A DNA stretch of 64,000 bases, taken from positions 1 through 64,000 of the IMG/VR virus record IMGVR_UViG_3300010400_000002. One strand, given 5' to 3'. Origin of the DNA: a virus. Below are positions 45,198 to 52,169 of this stretch, one piece after another. The notes under the pieces were generated by a model that did no database searches, was not told the DNA's origin, and worked only from the letters and a program-made list of their open reading frames with translations. Each line of letters starts with the position of its first letter. The first letter of the stretch is position 1. The position numbers were made by a program, and so were the translations under genes.

Positions 45198-45578
45198 ATG
45201 CTTATAACAGACATTGCCCATGAGATAGTATTTCAGTGGAATACCCACATCAAAAAATCGGTGTTGCTTATGACTCCACTAAGTGCTACAACATTTTTGG
45301 TGACACTAATTGTAGGGCAAGTTCTCTCTGTCAATGATGCTTTTCCTAATTGGCTTGTAGGAATACTAACCGCAACCATTACTGTTCTTCTTTCTATTAT
45401 TGCCTTTGTCGCTGTACAGGTTTATCTCATTGTGAAAAAAGAGATCAGCAGTAATAATGTCAGAATGGATAAGCTTCTTGAAGTGCAAATAAAACATGGC
45501 AATGAGCTAATTCGATTGAGTACTGAAGTAGAAAACTTAAAAGAGGATGAGCAACCAAAGAAAAAAAGACTGGGATGA
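45198..45578 (+). CDS. Two-helix membrane protein with coiled-coil tail, holin-like
   Basis: Two hydrophobic helices (about residues 22-43 and 53-79) are followed by a soluble coiled coil (88-118) and a basic tail. Size (126 aa) and layout fit a holin or a membrane partner of lysis proteins. It is coupled by ATGA to another membrane gene. There is no endolysin next to it. Call made from topology only. Confidence 0.5.
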   Translation: MLITDIAHEIVFQWNTHIKKSVLLMTPLSATTFLVTLIVGQVLSVNDAFPNWLVGILTATITVLLSIIAFVAVQVYLIVKKEISSNNVRMDKLLEVQIKHGNELIRLSTEVENLKEDEQPKKKRLG

Positions 45579-46042
45579 AAATTACTTACATCGTTGGAGT
45601 ATTTCTGCTCACATCACTACTTGAAATGTGGTGGCACATCAAAACATATCCTGCTACTCTCACTCCAATGGAACTGTATCAAGCGCGGGTTCATACATAC
45701 AATCTATCTATGAGTATGGCACAAGAGCTTCTTTACATTACTATGCTGATTTTTATTCCAGGGCTGTATGAAAAGACATTGGCAATTATCTGTATTGTGT
45801 TTCAAGGACTGAATGTTGCAGACTGGTATTTCGATTTCAATTGGAGAACAACAAACTATGACTTTGCGCTCTTCACTGTTTCAATTACGCTCATTATTTT
45901 GATGATGCGATTCAAAGTGTATGAACGAATAGACATCTTCACTCATAATATTTTGCATATACTCTTCAGGAATGGAACGATACAAATTGCGGGGAGGGTG
46001 ATTAACATTGAGCGAAAGAAGAAAAATAAATCATCATTGTAA
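45575..46042 (+). CDS. Multi-pass membrane protein, 155 aa
   Basis: Hydrophobic segments occur at about residues 4-20, 52-72, 75-85 and 97-112, with a basic C-terminus on the presumed cytoplasmic side. It has no recognised motif. The gene overlaps the upstream membrane gene and ends ten bases before the PAS gene. It may be a sensor or channel partner of its neighbours; unproven. Confidence 0.55.
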   Translation: MKITYIVGVFLLTSLLEMWWHIKTYPATLTPMELYQARVHTYNLSMSMAQELLYITMLIFIPGLYEKTLAIICIVFQGLNVADWYFDFNWRTTNYDFALFTVSITLIILMMRFKVYERIDIFTHNILHILFRNGTIQIAGRVINIERKKKNKSSL

Positions 46043-46051
46043 ACAACCAGT

Positions 46052-46453
46052 ATGGAGGAAGATCACTTAGAAGCAGCCGCGGCAGAAGAGAAATTTTCAT
46101 TCGATCTTCTTTTGGCAGTGTTTCAGAAGTTGCCGGATGCGATAGTTATCCTTAATGAGGACAGAAAGATATTCAGGGTAAACCCACAGGCAGAGCTATT
46201 GTTTGGGTATAATGAAATAGAATTAAAAAATAAACCCATTGAAATTCTTGTACCGGACTCACTGAAAGAACGCCACACTACGCATACTCAAACCTATGTA
46301 GATTCACCCTCATTACGTGCGATGGGAAGCGGTATTGAGTTGAAGGCAAAGAGAAAAAACGGAACAGAAATTCCTGTTGAAATAAATCTTAGTCCTGTGT
46401 CTACGGTTCGTGGTTTGTATGTGATTGCTGTAATCAGAAGAAAAGTAAAATAA
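46052..46453 (+). CDS. Stand-alone PAS-domain protein, 133 aa
   Basis: The core reads LPDAIVILNEDRKIFRVNPQ (28-47), LLFGY (49-53), then a helix and the closing strands AKRKNGTEIPVEINLSP (99-115), the textbook PAS fold used for ligand or redox sensing. No kinase, cyclase or DNA-binding domain is attached. It lies among three membrane-protein genes. It could sense a small molecule or redox state and regulate its neighbours by direct contact. I am confident of the fold, not of the role. Confidence 0.8.
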   Translation: MEEDHLEAAAAEEKFSFDLLLAVFQKLPDAIVILNEDRKIFRVNPQAELLFGYNEIELKNKPIEILVPDSLKERHTTHTQTYVDSPSLRAMGSGIELKAKRKNGTEIPVEINLSPVSTVRGLYVIAVIRRKVK

Positions 46454-46462
46454 GTTTCTTGC

Positions 46463-46804
46463 ATGATAAGTTCCGTTTGGATTGGAATTACGGCAATAGC
46501 ACTTGGCTTGATAGGTGGTTATATCTCTTTGCGAGAACGATTAGTGAGATTGGAAGTGAAGATTGATGTATTCTGGCGTGACGTAAGTTATAGTTCTGCA
46601 AAACTTCTCCACAAACCGCACCCTGACAGTGCACGTATGGATTACCTCATAGATAAATACCTTGATGACAAACTGAATCAATCGGAGATAGTAGAATTCA
46701 TTGGCAAACTAAAGGAACTTTTTGAAAACAAAGACGCAGAAACAGCAGAAAGACAATCGGCAGCGATACTTCTTGCGGCACTGAGGCAGCGATACAAAGT
46801 GTAA
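46463..46804 (+). CDS. Membrane-anchored helical protein, 113 aa
   Basis: A single N-terminal transmembrane helix (SSVWIGITAIALGLIGGYI) is followed by a coiled-coil-like segment (LRERLVRLEVKIDVFW) and a helical soluble part. The layout suggests a spanin-like or small anchor protein. It lies nine bases after the PAS gene. No motif recognised. Confidence 0.6.
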   Translation: MISSVWIGITAIALGLIGGYISLRERLVRLEVKIDVFWRDVSYSSAKLLHKPHPDSARMDYLIDKYLDDKLNQSEIVEFIGKLKELFENKDAETAERQSAAILLAALRQRYKV

Positions 46805-46833
46805 ATTTGATTACTAACTTTAAAACCAAAACT

Positions 46834-47079
46834 ATGAAACTACTTTCAATCTTACTCGCAATCTTCGCTGCACCATTCATGCAGGTAATCGGATTCTTCA
46901 TCGTCATCTGTATTGTTGCATGGGCATTATGGTGGCTGCTTACCACGGTAATCATTCCTCCGGCTCCGGCACCGCCGCGACCATTTAAGAACCTGGGCTA
47001 CATCATCTATGTGATCGTGGTGGCACTTATGTTTATTTGGTGGGTCAGTTTCGCCTTCGGGTTGGGGATATTTAATTAG
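46834..47079 (+). CDS. Small two-helix membrane protein, holin-like
   Basis: I start at 46834 (MKLLSILLAIFAAP); the frame is also open from TTG 46807. Two hydrophobic helices (about 3-37 and 54-80) are joined by a proline-rich turn (IPPAPAPPRPF). The size of 81 aa fits a small holin or antiholin. The leader AACTTTAAAACCAAAACTATG repeats the late-gene motif. Confidence 0.5.
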   Translation: MKLLSILLAIFAAPFMQVIGFFIVICIVAWALWWLLTTVIIPPAPAPPRPFKNLGYIIYVIVVALMFIWWVSFAFGLGIFN

Positions 47080-47115
47080 TGGTGGCAAATTTTTTAATCC
47101 TACATTTACAATCTC

Positions 47116-47487
47116 ATGGAGAAAGAAAACATCATCATTCACGTTCACAATGAAGGAATCATTGAGATAGGAATGATGTTGCAGAAGATTCTCCACTCAC
47201 AAGAAATTATTCTTCAAACTCTAAAACAAATTCAAATGACAAACGAAGAACTCAAAAAAGGACTCGATGATGTAAAAGCTACTCTCGACAGTATCGGTAC
47301 AGAGGTTGACAAAGTTGCAACCGAAACCAACACATTGAATTCAAAGATCGCTGATCTCGAAACTCAAATCGGGAATCTCGGTACTGTACCACAAGAATTA
47401 CAGGATGCTTTCAATGCGGTAAAAGATCAAGCCGGTGTTGTTGCATCTAAGGTTCAGGCGGTGGATGCTCTTGTGCCTGACGCGTAA
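47116..47487 (+). CDS. Coiled-coil protein, 123 aa, last gene of the late operon
   Basis: Long heptad repeats (TNEELKKGLDDVKATLDSIG, DKVATETNTLNSKIADLETQ) run through most of the protein. It ends 28 bases before a strong terminator. It may be a trimeric tail or lysis accessory protein; there is no family match. Confidence 0.6.
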   Translation: MEKENIIIHVHNEGIIEIGMMLQKILHSQEIILQTLKQIQMTNEELKKGLDDVKATLDSIGTEVDKVATETNTLNSKIADLETQIGNLGTVPQELQDAFNAVKDQAGVVASKVQAVDALVPDA

Positions 47488-47515
47488 AGATTGTGTGTGT
47501 ATGTGTTTAGGAGAG

Positions 47516-47544
47516 CGGGGTGGCAAATCAGCACCCCGTTTTTT
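47516..47544 (+). terminator. Intrinsic terminator ending the late operon
   Basis: CGGGGTG (47516-47522) pairs with CACCCCG (47532-47538) and is followed by TTTTTT. The GC-rich stem plus the U-tract and the location after the last plus-strand gene make this a typical factor-independent terminator. Confidence 0.85.
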
Positions 47545-47645
47545 ATTGAGGCAACTCAATCTGAAAGAGAAGTTTCTTTTGCTTCGGCGCAGTATCAATT
47601 CGGGGGGCAAAAAAAATGGATGATGTTTAGTCACCCATTTTAAAC

Positions 47646-48245
47646 AGTACCATAGCGGTGCGAACCCAACCATGCCAGCGCCTAACAGAACCATATCCAA
47701 CAATACCGAGCCTTACACGATCACACCATACCGGCTTTCCAGCCCGTTCCATGCCATACCTCTACTTACATCAGCCAACCATACAGGACTAAAGCAAGCC
47801 ATTGCTAACCTATCCCGACCATACCGACTCTTTCGAGTCCGTACCCAACCGAACCATACCGAACACAAGCGAACCGCGCCGACGCCGAAGCTAACAATAC
47901 CATTCCCGATACTACCGCGCTCGACATAAGCTGACCAATCCATACCAAACCGGAGATAATTTTCCCGTTCCTTACCATACTCAACCGAACATTACCTAAG
48001 CCAGCCGTACCCTGCATAACCGAAGCTGACCGAACCGACTGAAATTAATCAGTCCGTACCACGCCGTACACTACCATTCCAAACAAAATTGAACCGTATC
48101 CCGCCATGCCGAATCGAACCTTACCACAACACACGGAACACCACCATGCACTACCATACCGGCTTTTAAAAAGCCCGCACCAAACCAAAACTCAGCTAAC
48201 CGGACAAAACCGAACTCCACATAACCCCGCCCCGGCAAACCGGAA
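47646..48245. repeat. Five-base-phased A/C-rich tract with embedded hairpins
   Basis: About 600 bases in the gap between the converging operons. The plus strand is rich in A and C and poor in G and T. From 47751 it divides almost perfectly into five-base words, mainly NNACC or NNNCC (for example TTACC, CAACC, GAACA, TTACC, TAAGC, CAGCC, GTACC). Inserted between blocks are small hairpins whose flanks are conserved (ACC before, CGYNCC after) and whose arms differ: at about 47732-47746, 47826-47839 (GACTC/GAGTC), 47951-47967, 48037-48054 (GACTGA/TCAGTC) and 48161-48175 (GGCTTTT/AAAAGCC). Block lengths are multiples of five. I find no convincing gene. Confidence 0.7.
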
Positions 48246-48246
48246 T

Positions 48247-48873
48247 TTAATCTTCAATGACATCATAATTCTTAATAGCAAATCTTCCATATGACGGTCT
48301 GAAATCTCCAACGCCGCACAATCTTCCTGCCTGTACCAACGTGTCAATAAACAATGCCACATCAATATACTCAGGCAACTGAATCATGAATTGACATTTG
48401 CAAGTCCATCCTGATTTTAATGCAGGACGAGTGCGATTAATGCCTGACCGCTGAATAACAACACGCCGACGATCTTCATAATCCCATTCTTTCTTTCCTA
48501 AAGAGCAAAGTGGAGTTAATGAGATTACTCCTGCTTTGAATAAGTCCATTGCCGACTTACGAGGCGAGCGAGGGTCTTGTTTGAACTTTGATGCAGCGAT
48601 ACAACTCATGCGAAAATATTCACCCGGGATACAGAGAAATCCTTTATCATCCCGATAGACGTAGCTTTCGAGATCATCAGTTTTTTTAGCAGCAGAATTT
48701 TTTTTCGCTTTCGCTTTTTCATCTACTGCCTCTGCATTCCATCGGTGAAACAGCATGTCGGCTGTACCTTGAAATGTTACTTCAATCATGAACGGTTCTG
48801 AATGTTCAATGACTTTCTTTGCGCCGTTTGTTGGCTCACTCACATTCTTAGCGAGTGTTTTTGCTGTACTCAT
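48247..48873 (-). CDS. Conserved phage protein of unknown function (FRPSYGRF family)
   Basis: The 208-aa protein has segments I recall from a family common in phages: KKTDDLESYVYRDDKG, CIPGEYFRMSCI, DPRSPRKSAMDLFKAGV and the end GRLCGVGDFRPSYGRF. The glycine-rich C-terminus and beta-alpha texture recall RNA-binding Cas7/RAMP proteins, but this is only a visual impression. It is the last gene of the leftward early operon and has its own promoter with a structured leader. Function unknown. Confidence 0.7.
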   Translation of the reverse strand: MSTAKTLAKNVSEPTNGAKKVIEHSEPFMIEVTFQGTADMLFHRWNAEAVDEKAKAKKNSAAKKTDDLESYVYRDDKGFLCIPGEYFRMSCIAASKFKQDPRSPRKSAMDLFKAGVISLTPLCSLGKKEWDYEDRRRVVIQRSGINRTRPALKSGWTCKCQFMIQLPEYIDVALFIDTLVQAGRLCGVGDFRPSYGRFAIKNYDVIED

Positions 48874-48885
48874 AATTATGAAATT

Positions 48886-48952
48886 AAAAAGCCCCTACGA
48901 CAAATGGTTCAAACCTTCACCGTTAGGAGAAAGTACATCTGCTTTCAGGGCT
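48886..48952 (-). promoter_or_regulatory. Structured leader with terminator-like closing stem
   Basis: On the minus strand AGCCC (48952-48948) pairs with GGGGCT (48895-48890), followed by TTTTT, thirteen bases before the start codon of the 208-aa gene. Inside are GAAAG/CTTTC and CTAACG/CGTAG stems, giving a three-way junction of about 65 bases. It could be a riboswitch-like attenuator or a small RNA; the ligand is unknown. Confidence 0.45.
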
Positions 48953-48995
48953 GTTTGGAAATGTCGTGATTGACACGATGAAAGTTTGAACGAGG

Positions 48996-49028
48996 CAAAT
49001 ATAAGGTGAGGGTATTACTAAATGCAAA
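48996..49028 (-). promoter_or_regulatory. Minus-strand promoter for the 208-aa gene
   Basis: On the minus strand TTTG (49028-49025), 21 bases, TATATTTG (49003-48996): a perfect match to the Bacteroidota consensus. The expected start lies near 48989, giving a leader of about 115 bases that contains the structured element at 48886-48952. Confidence 0.7.
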
Positions 49029-49048
49029 TCAGGATATAAACATTCGAT

Positions 49049-49135
49049 TCACATAAATTGTCCTTTGTCAATCCATAGTGGCTTGTCGCCGTTCATCATG
49101 GAAAGATACTTCTGCTTAATTTTTTTGGCTCTCAT
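49049..49135 (-). CDS. Small ORF, 28 aa, after the methylase
   Basis: ATG directly follows the methylase stop (TAAATG) and the frame runs 28 codons (MRAKKIKQKYLSMM and so on) to TGA. The N-terminus is basic. Tight coupling supports translation, but so short a protein cannot be identified and may be a leftover or regulatory peptide. Confidence 0.35.
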   Translation of the reverse strand: MRAKKIKQKYLSMMNGDKPLWIDKGQFM

Positions 49136-49732
49136 TTATATTTCAATTGAGTTATTCACTTCATTGCCTAATAAATCCCATCCCTCATATTCATAATTAG
49201 GGAACATTCCTTCACGTTCCCTTGCGAATAACTCCAATCGTTTAGGCTCTTCGAAAACCCTGTCAGTGACCTTCATTATCAATTCGCGGAAGTAATGCGG
49301 TTTCTGTGAGTGCTTACCAACTTTCTGTTCGTGAAGATCACCGAAGTCAAATTCCGAAGCATAGAAATTACAGGTTTGTTCTCTGAAGGCAGTAACATTT
49401 CCTTTAATTCCTAATAGCAGATGTTCGCATTGACCACGAAACCAATATCCCATTCCCTGACTCATTACCTTTCGCCACGTCATCATTGTCTTATACTTAA
49501 ATCCCCACGCAGCCATTACCTCAAAGGCTTCCGGCAATAGCGGAACGGTTGCCCCTAAGAACAACACCGAATTTTTCTCAGAAGGAATTTGCATTGCCTT
49601 GATATCATCAAGCGGCATCGTTTCATATTTTGTATGAGCGCCACTTCCTTCCGGCTGATCTCCATTAGTTCGCCCTGTCTTTTTATTCTCGTAAGACCAC
49701 GGCGGATCTGCGTAAATGACATTGTACTTCAT
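49136..49732 (-). CDS. MT-A70 family N6-adenine DNA methyltransferase
   Basis: The motif DPPW (residues 9-12) after the opening strand NVIYA is the catalytic signature of MT-A70 adenine methyltransferases; LFLGATVPLLPEAFEVMAAW and HSQKPHYFRELIMKV follow in the usual order (the KP pair near the cofactor loop). The enzyme transfers a methyl from SAM to N6 of adenine, probably to protect phage DNA from host restriction or to regulate it. It overlaps a 47-aa ORF upstream by four bases. Confidence 0.85.
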   Translation of the reverse strand: MKYNVIYADPPWSYENKKTGRTNGDQPEGSGAHTKYETMPLDDIKAMQIPSEKNSVLFLGATVPLLPEAFEVMAAWGFKYKTMMTWRKVMSQGMGYWFRGQCEHLLLGIKGNVTAFREQTCNFYASEFDFGDLHEQKVGKHSQKPHYFRELIMKVTDRVFEEPKRLELFAREREGMFPNYEYEGWDLLGNEVNNSIEI

Positions 49733-49872
49733 GCCGAAAGTTTTTTCACTCTAATATCCACAATCCACCTGAAAAAGCACAGGGAGAGAATCTTAAATTT
49801 CCCGTCCTTACAGTGATGGACTCCGTGGACGAGGCTGAACTTTAGGATGGAGGGGTTGGGTAATAATTTCAT
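49729..49872 (-). CDS. Small ORF, 47 aa, coupled to the methylase
   Basis: ATG at 49872 opens 47 codons (MKLLPNPSILKFSLVH and so on) ending in an ATGA overlap with the methylase. Composition (basic, hydrophobic, two cysteines) is protein-like. Its place between a nuclease and the methylase suggests a small auxiliary protein. Unrecognised. Confidence 0.45.
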   Translation of the reverse strand: MKLLPNPSILKFSLVHGVHHCKDGKFKILSLCFFRWIVDIRVKKLSA

Positions 49873-49955
49873 GGTGTATATTTAGTGATCTTAAACGTAA
49901 AAAACTCCTTCCCCTTCGCCACGATCTCCTTCTCCACGACAAGCCGGACTAACAC
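49869..49955 (-). CDS. Possible small ORF, 28 aa, GTG start
   Basis: A GTG inside the end of the HNH gene opens a frame reading VRLVVEKEIVAKGKEFFTF and ends in an ATGA overlap with the 47-aa ORF. The sequence looks like the C-terminus of a real protein, so it may be the tail of a gene interrupted by the HNH insertion, or a short coupled gene. Confidence 0.3.
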   Translation of the reverse strand: MLVRLVVEKEIVAKGKEFFTFKITKYTP

Positions 49956-50686
49956 ACTTTCTTCTGAACATGAATACCATAAGAGTCCGTTATTTTATGG
50001 CATGGCTTACATAATGTTAATCCGTTATCCACATCCCATAATAACTTACAGGAAAGAGCATCAATAGTGTCCTTCAAATTGAATTGATAGATAATATTTG
50101 CTAAACTTATTTTATGATGGCATTCCAACCTAACATTATTTTTACCACAGTTTTGGCAAGTGAAATTATCTCTCTTATAAACACTCAATCTCCATTGATT
50201 ATATTCAACCAATCTTCTTATCTTATCTTTAATAATATTAAACCCTTTTCCCTTCCCATATCTCCAATGATTCGTTCCGCTAATTCTAAGCCTCGCTTCT
50301 AAAGTATACTTTTTGTTTCGGGTGAACGCCTTTCCTTTCATAAAGGCACTGTGCGCTGGTCTCTGTCTACCTAATTTAAAAACATGATAGCATTGTTGAG
50401 AACAGAATTTTCTTTTTAGTGATTTGGAAAATTTAATATCTCTATTACAGATGGAGCATTTTGATTTCACCTTTCCTTTTCCAAAATCATTAGTCATACA
50501 TATGACGTCACAATATATCCGCTTACATTTCTTTTTACAGTACCTACAATTATTTAGAATAGTTATCTTTCTTTTTCTTCTTTTTCTTATTCTTGAGCAT
50601 GTTTCCGAACAAGTTGTTCTGTTATTAAGTTGACATGGAAATACTTTGAATGGTGCATTACAAACAATACAGTTCTTAGTAATCAT
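49949..50686 (-). CDS. HNH homing-type endonuclease with zinc ribbons
   Basis: The C-terminal third carries RDNFTCQNCGKNNVRLECHH and later LTLCKPCHKI, the His-Asn-His metal nuclease core with two structural cysteine pairs. The N-terminal half holds more cysteine pairs (CIVC, CRYC, CSIC), zinc ribbons used for DNA recognition. I start at 50686 (MITKNC); the longer frame from 50803 adds a non-globular segment. A separate 33-aa frame, 50683-50784, fits an ATGA overlap with this start. Such genes often spread as mobile elements inside phages. Codons are A/T-rich. Confidence 0.75.
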   Translation of the reverse strand: MITKNCIVCNAPFKVFPCQLNNRTTCSETCSRIRKRRKRKITILNNCRYCKKKCKRIYCDVICMTNDFGKGKVKSKCSICNRDIKFSKSLKRKFCSQQCYHVFKLGRQRPAHSAFMKGKAFTRNKKYTLEARLRISGTNHWRYGKGKGFNIIKDKIRRLVEYNQWRLSVYKRDNFTCQNCGKNNVRLECHHKISLANIIYQFNLKDTIDALSCKLLWDVDNGLTLCKPCHKITDSYGIHVQKKVC

Positions 50687-50814
50687 CTTAAAAAAGATAG
50701 CCGCTGGCAATGGTGGCTTATCAACACAATCCGTAGGGAAGGAGTTGCACCAAAGCAGCGGCGTTTTTTGTTGAAGATGTTCATGGATTGAATTGATAAG
50801 CATTGCAAATTTAA

Positions 50815-51318
50815 TTAAACTTCTTTTATTTCAATTTTATTAATTGCAAACATCAACTTCTTCTTCAGTCGGTAAACTGCTAACTTCCTTGTCATCTTCG
50901 ACTTTACATCTTCAACAACCTTAACTCCTTTCTCAAAATAACTGAAGTCACTCCGATAATAGCACACCTGTTGACCATTGATTATTAGCGGAAATTCTTC
51001 CTGTAACTGCAAATCCGTAATCTCACGATTCTTCTGCATATCGGATAGAATCAAGTAACGGCGGTACTCTTTCTCCGAATCGAATTTCAATCCTTCTTTG
51101 GTGACTACCTTCTTGTTTCGGTACTTGGGTAATTTCTTTGATTCCTGCACCCTTGCTTTAACGCTGTCAGGCGACTTCGCTTTGGAGATAGCAGCGGTGG
51201 GTTTGGGGCTTGCGTGGCTCAGAGGGCTTGTTTTGACGTTCTTTCTGTCCAACAAGATTTCATCGAGGGATTTGCCCTTGTGGTATTGGTGATACTCTTC
51301 AACCGACAACACTGTCAT
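50815..51318 (-). CDS. DUF1064 PD-(D/E)XK-type endonuclease
   Basis: After a disordered N-terminus, KYRNKKVVTKEGLKFDSEKE begins the DUF1064 core, followed by LQEEFPLIING, YYRSDFSYF and KVVEDVKSKMTRKL, where D and E-D-x-K fit the PD-(D/E)XK active site. The family is often annotated as phage resolvase-like nuclease. Likely role: processing of recombination or replication intermediates. The start overlaps the previous gene by four bases. Confidence 0.8.
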   Translation of the reverse strand: MTVLSVEEYHQYHKGKSLDEILLDRKNVKTSPLSHASPKPTAAISKAKSPDSVKARVQESKKLPKYRNKKVVTKEGLKFDSEKEYRRYLILSDMQKNREITDLQLQEEFPLIINGQQVCYYRSDFSYFEKGVKVVEDVKSKMTRKLAVYRLKKKLMFAINKIEIKEV

Positions 51319-51569
51319 ATCCCAAAAGTTTTATTCCTGGAATCAATCTGCTTACAAGCCAAGTCAACTTGCACAGATTCATCATCACGCAATGAATCGT
51401 GATAGCGGATAATAAATTCTCGCAGTGATTCATTAACCTCCTGTTCAAATAACACTTCTTCCATATTGTCACTTCTTACCTGCCATAGCCCAGAATCTTT
51501 GTACAGGGGTCTGTTTTCAGGAAGTGCATCAATCAGGTCTTGTGTTGAGAATGTTGTGTAGTCGTTCAT
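51315..51569 (-). CDS. Unknown acidic protein, 84 aa
   Basis: Acidic, helical sequence (MEEVLFEQEVNESLREFIIR) with an ATGA coupling to both neighbours in the early operon. No motif identified. It may be a binding partner of the DUF1064 enzyme, by position. Confidence 0.6.
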   Translation of the reverse strand: MNDYTTFSTQDLIDALPENRPLYKDSGLWQVRSDNMEEVLFEQEVNESLREFIIRYHDSLRDDESVQVDLACKQIDSRNKTFGI

Positions 51570-51733
51570 AGTTTCGGTATTTGCTTTGTCATTAACTGAA
51601 ATCGTATTCTCTCCTTCTCACTCTCCGGCAATGCAGCCCAATGATCTACGGGCTGAGTGCGGTAGTGCTTCTCAATCCACCGTGTGAAGTCGGACTGAAA
51701 CTTCTTGAGCATTTTATCATTCTTCATCTTCAT
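51566..51733 (-). CDS. Small basic protein, 55 aa
   Basis: A coherent frame (MKMKNDKMLKKFQSDFTRWI and so on) starts inside the end of the GIY-YIG gene and ends in an ATGA overlap with the next gene. The protein is basic and helical with WIEKHYRTQPVDHW. Later in-frame ATGs at 51727 and 51712 are alternative starts. Function unknown. Confidence 0.55.
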   Translation of the reverse strand: MKMKNDKMLKKFQSDFTRWIEKHYRTQPVDHWAALPESEKERIRFQLMTKQIPKL

Positions 51734-52169
51734 TTATTTTCACTAAAACCTCTTCAACTTCAGGTTGCATATAGTATTGATATTTCAGTACGTTGTCACG
51801 AGGCACAAGCGCAGTGATTAATTGCCTTTCCATCAGTTGAGCTATCTCAGCACTCGCGCAATTTATTATCCCCACTTCGTAACGTTTCCAATAATATTCT
51901 GTTTCGGCATTGTAACTGTTGAGGCGAATGTACTCTCCGTACCCAATCCACCTTACGTCCGTCCATTGTTGGAAGTGCCTGTACAGTACCCGCCATGCAT
52001 TAGTTGAACTGAATCCTATGTAAACGATTATGCCGTCCTCTTTTATAATGTAACATCCCGGCTTCTCTACTTTATCGCTTCTCTTGATGCCACAAATACG
52101 ACGCTGCCCGCGCTTACCCGTGTAGACAGGATGGAAAGTGAATTGCTTTAGGAGTTCACACATTTTCAT
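51717..52169 (-). CDS. GIY-YIG-type nuclease
   Basis: PGCYIIKEDGIIVYIGFSS (37-55) is the GIY-YIG two-strand core, with R60 and H65 downstream and a glutamate in LMERQLITALVPRDNV (E114) as metal ligand. Size (150 aa) fits a bare GIY-YIG domain with a short N-terminal arm. It may be a homing, restriction or repair endonuclease. The gene is coupled at both ends in the early operon. Confidence 0.75.
   Translation of the reverse strand: MKMCELLKQFTFHPVYTGKRGQRRICGIKRSDKVEKPGCYIIKEDGIIVYIGFSSTNAWRVLYRHFQQWTDVRWIGYGEYIRLNSYNAETEYYWKRYEVGIINCASAEIAQLMERQLITALVPRDNVLKYQYYMQPEVEEVLVKINEDEE

Noticed and set aside
47646-48245. CRISPR array
   Set aside because: No identical direct repeats of 20-50 bases and no spacer pattern; hairpin arms vary and no cas genes are near.
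47672-48294. Open frames of 62-85 aa on both strands in the five-base-phased tract
   Set aside because: The tract is periodic with five, not three bases, so all six frames are similarly open; the proteins are low complexity and lack any domain.
50687-50803. N-terminal extension of the HNH protein
   Set aside because: The extra 39 residues are not domain-like, and an alternative 33-aa frame plus ATGA overlap fit the operon style better.
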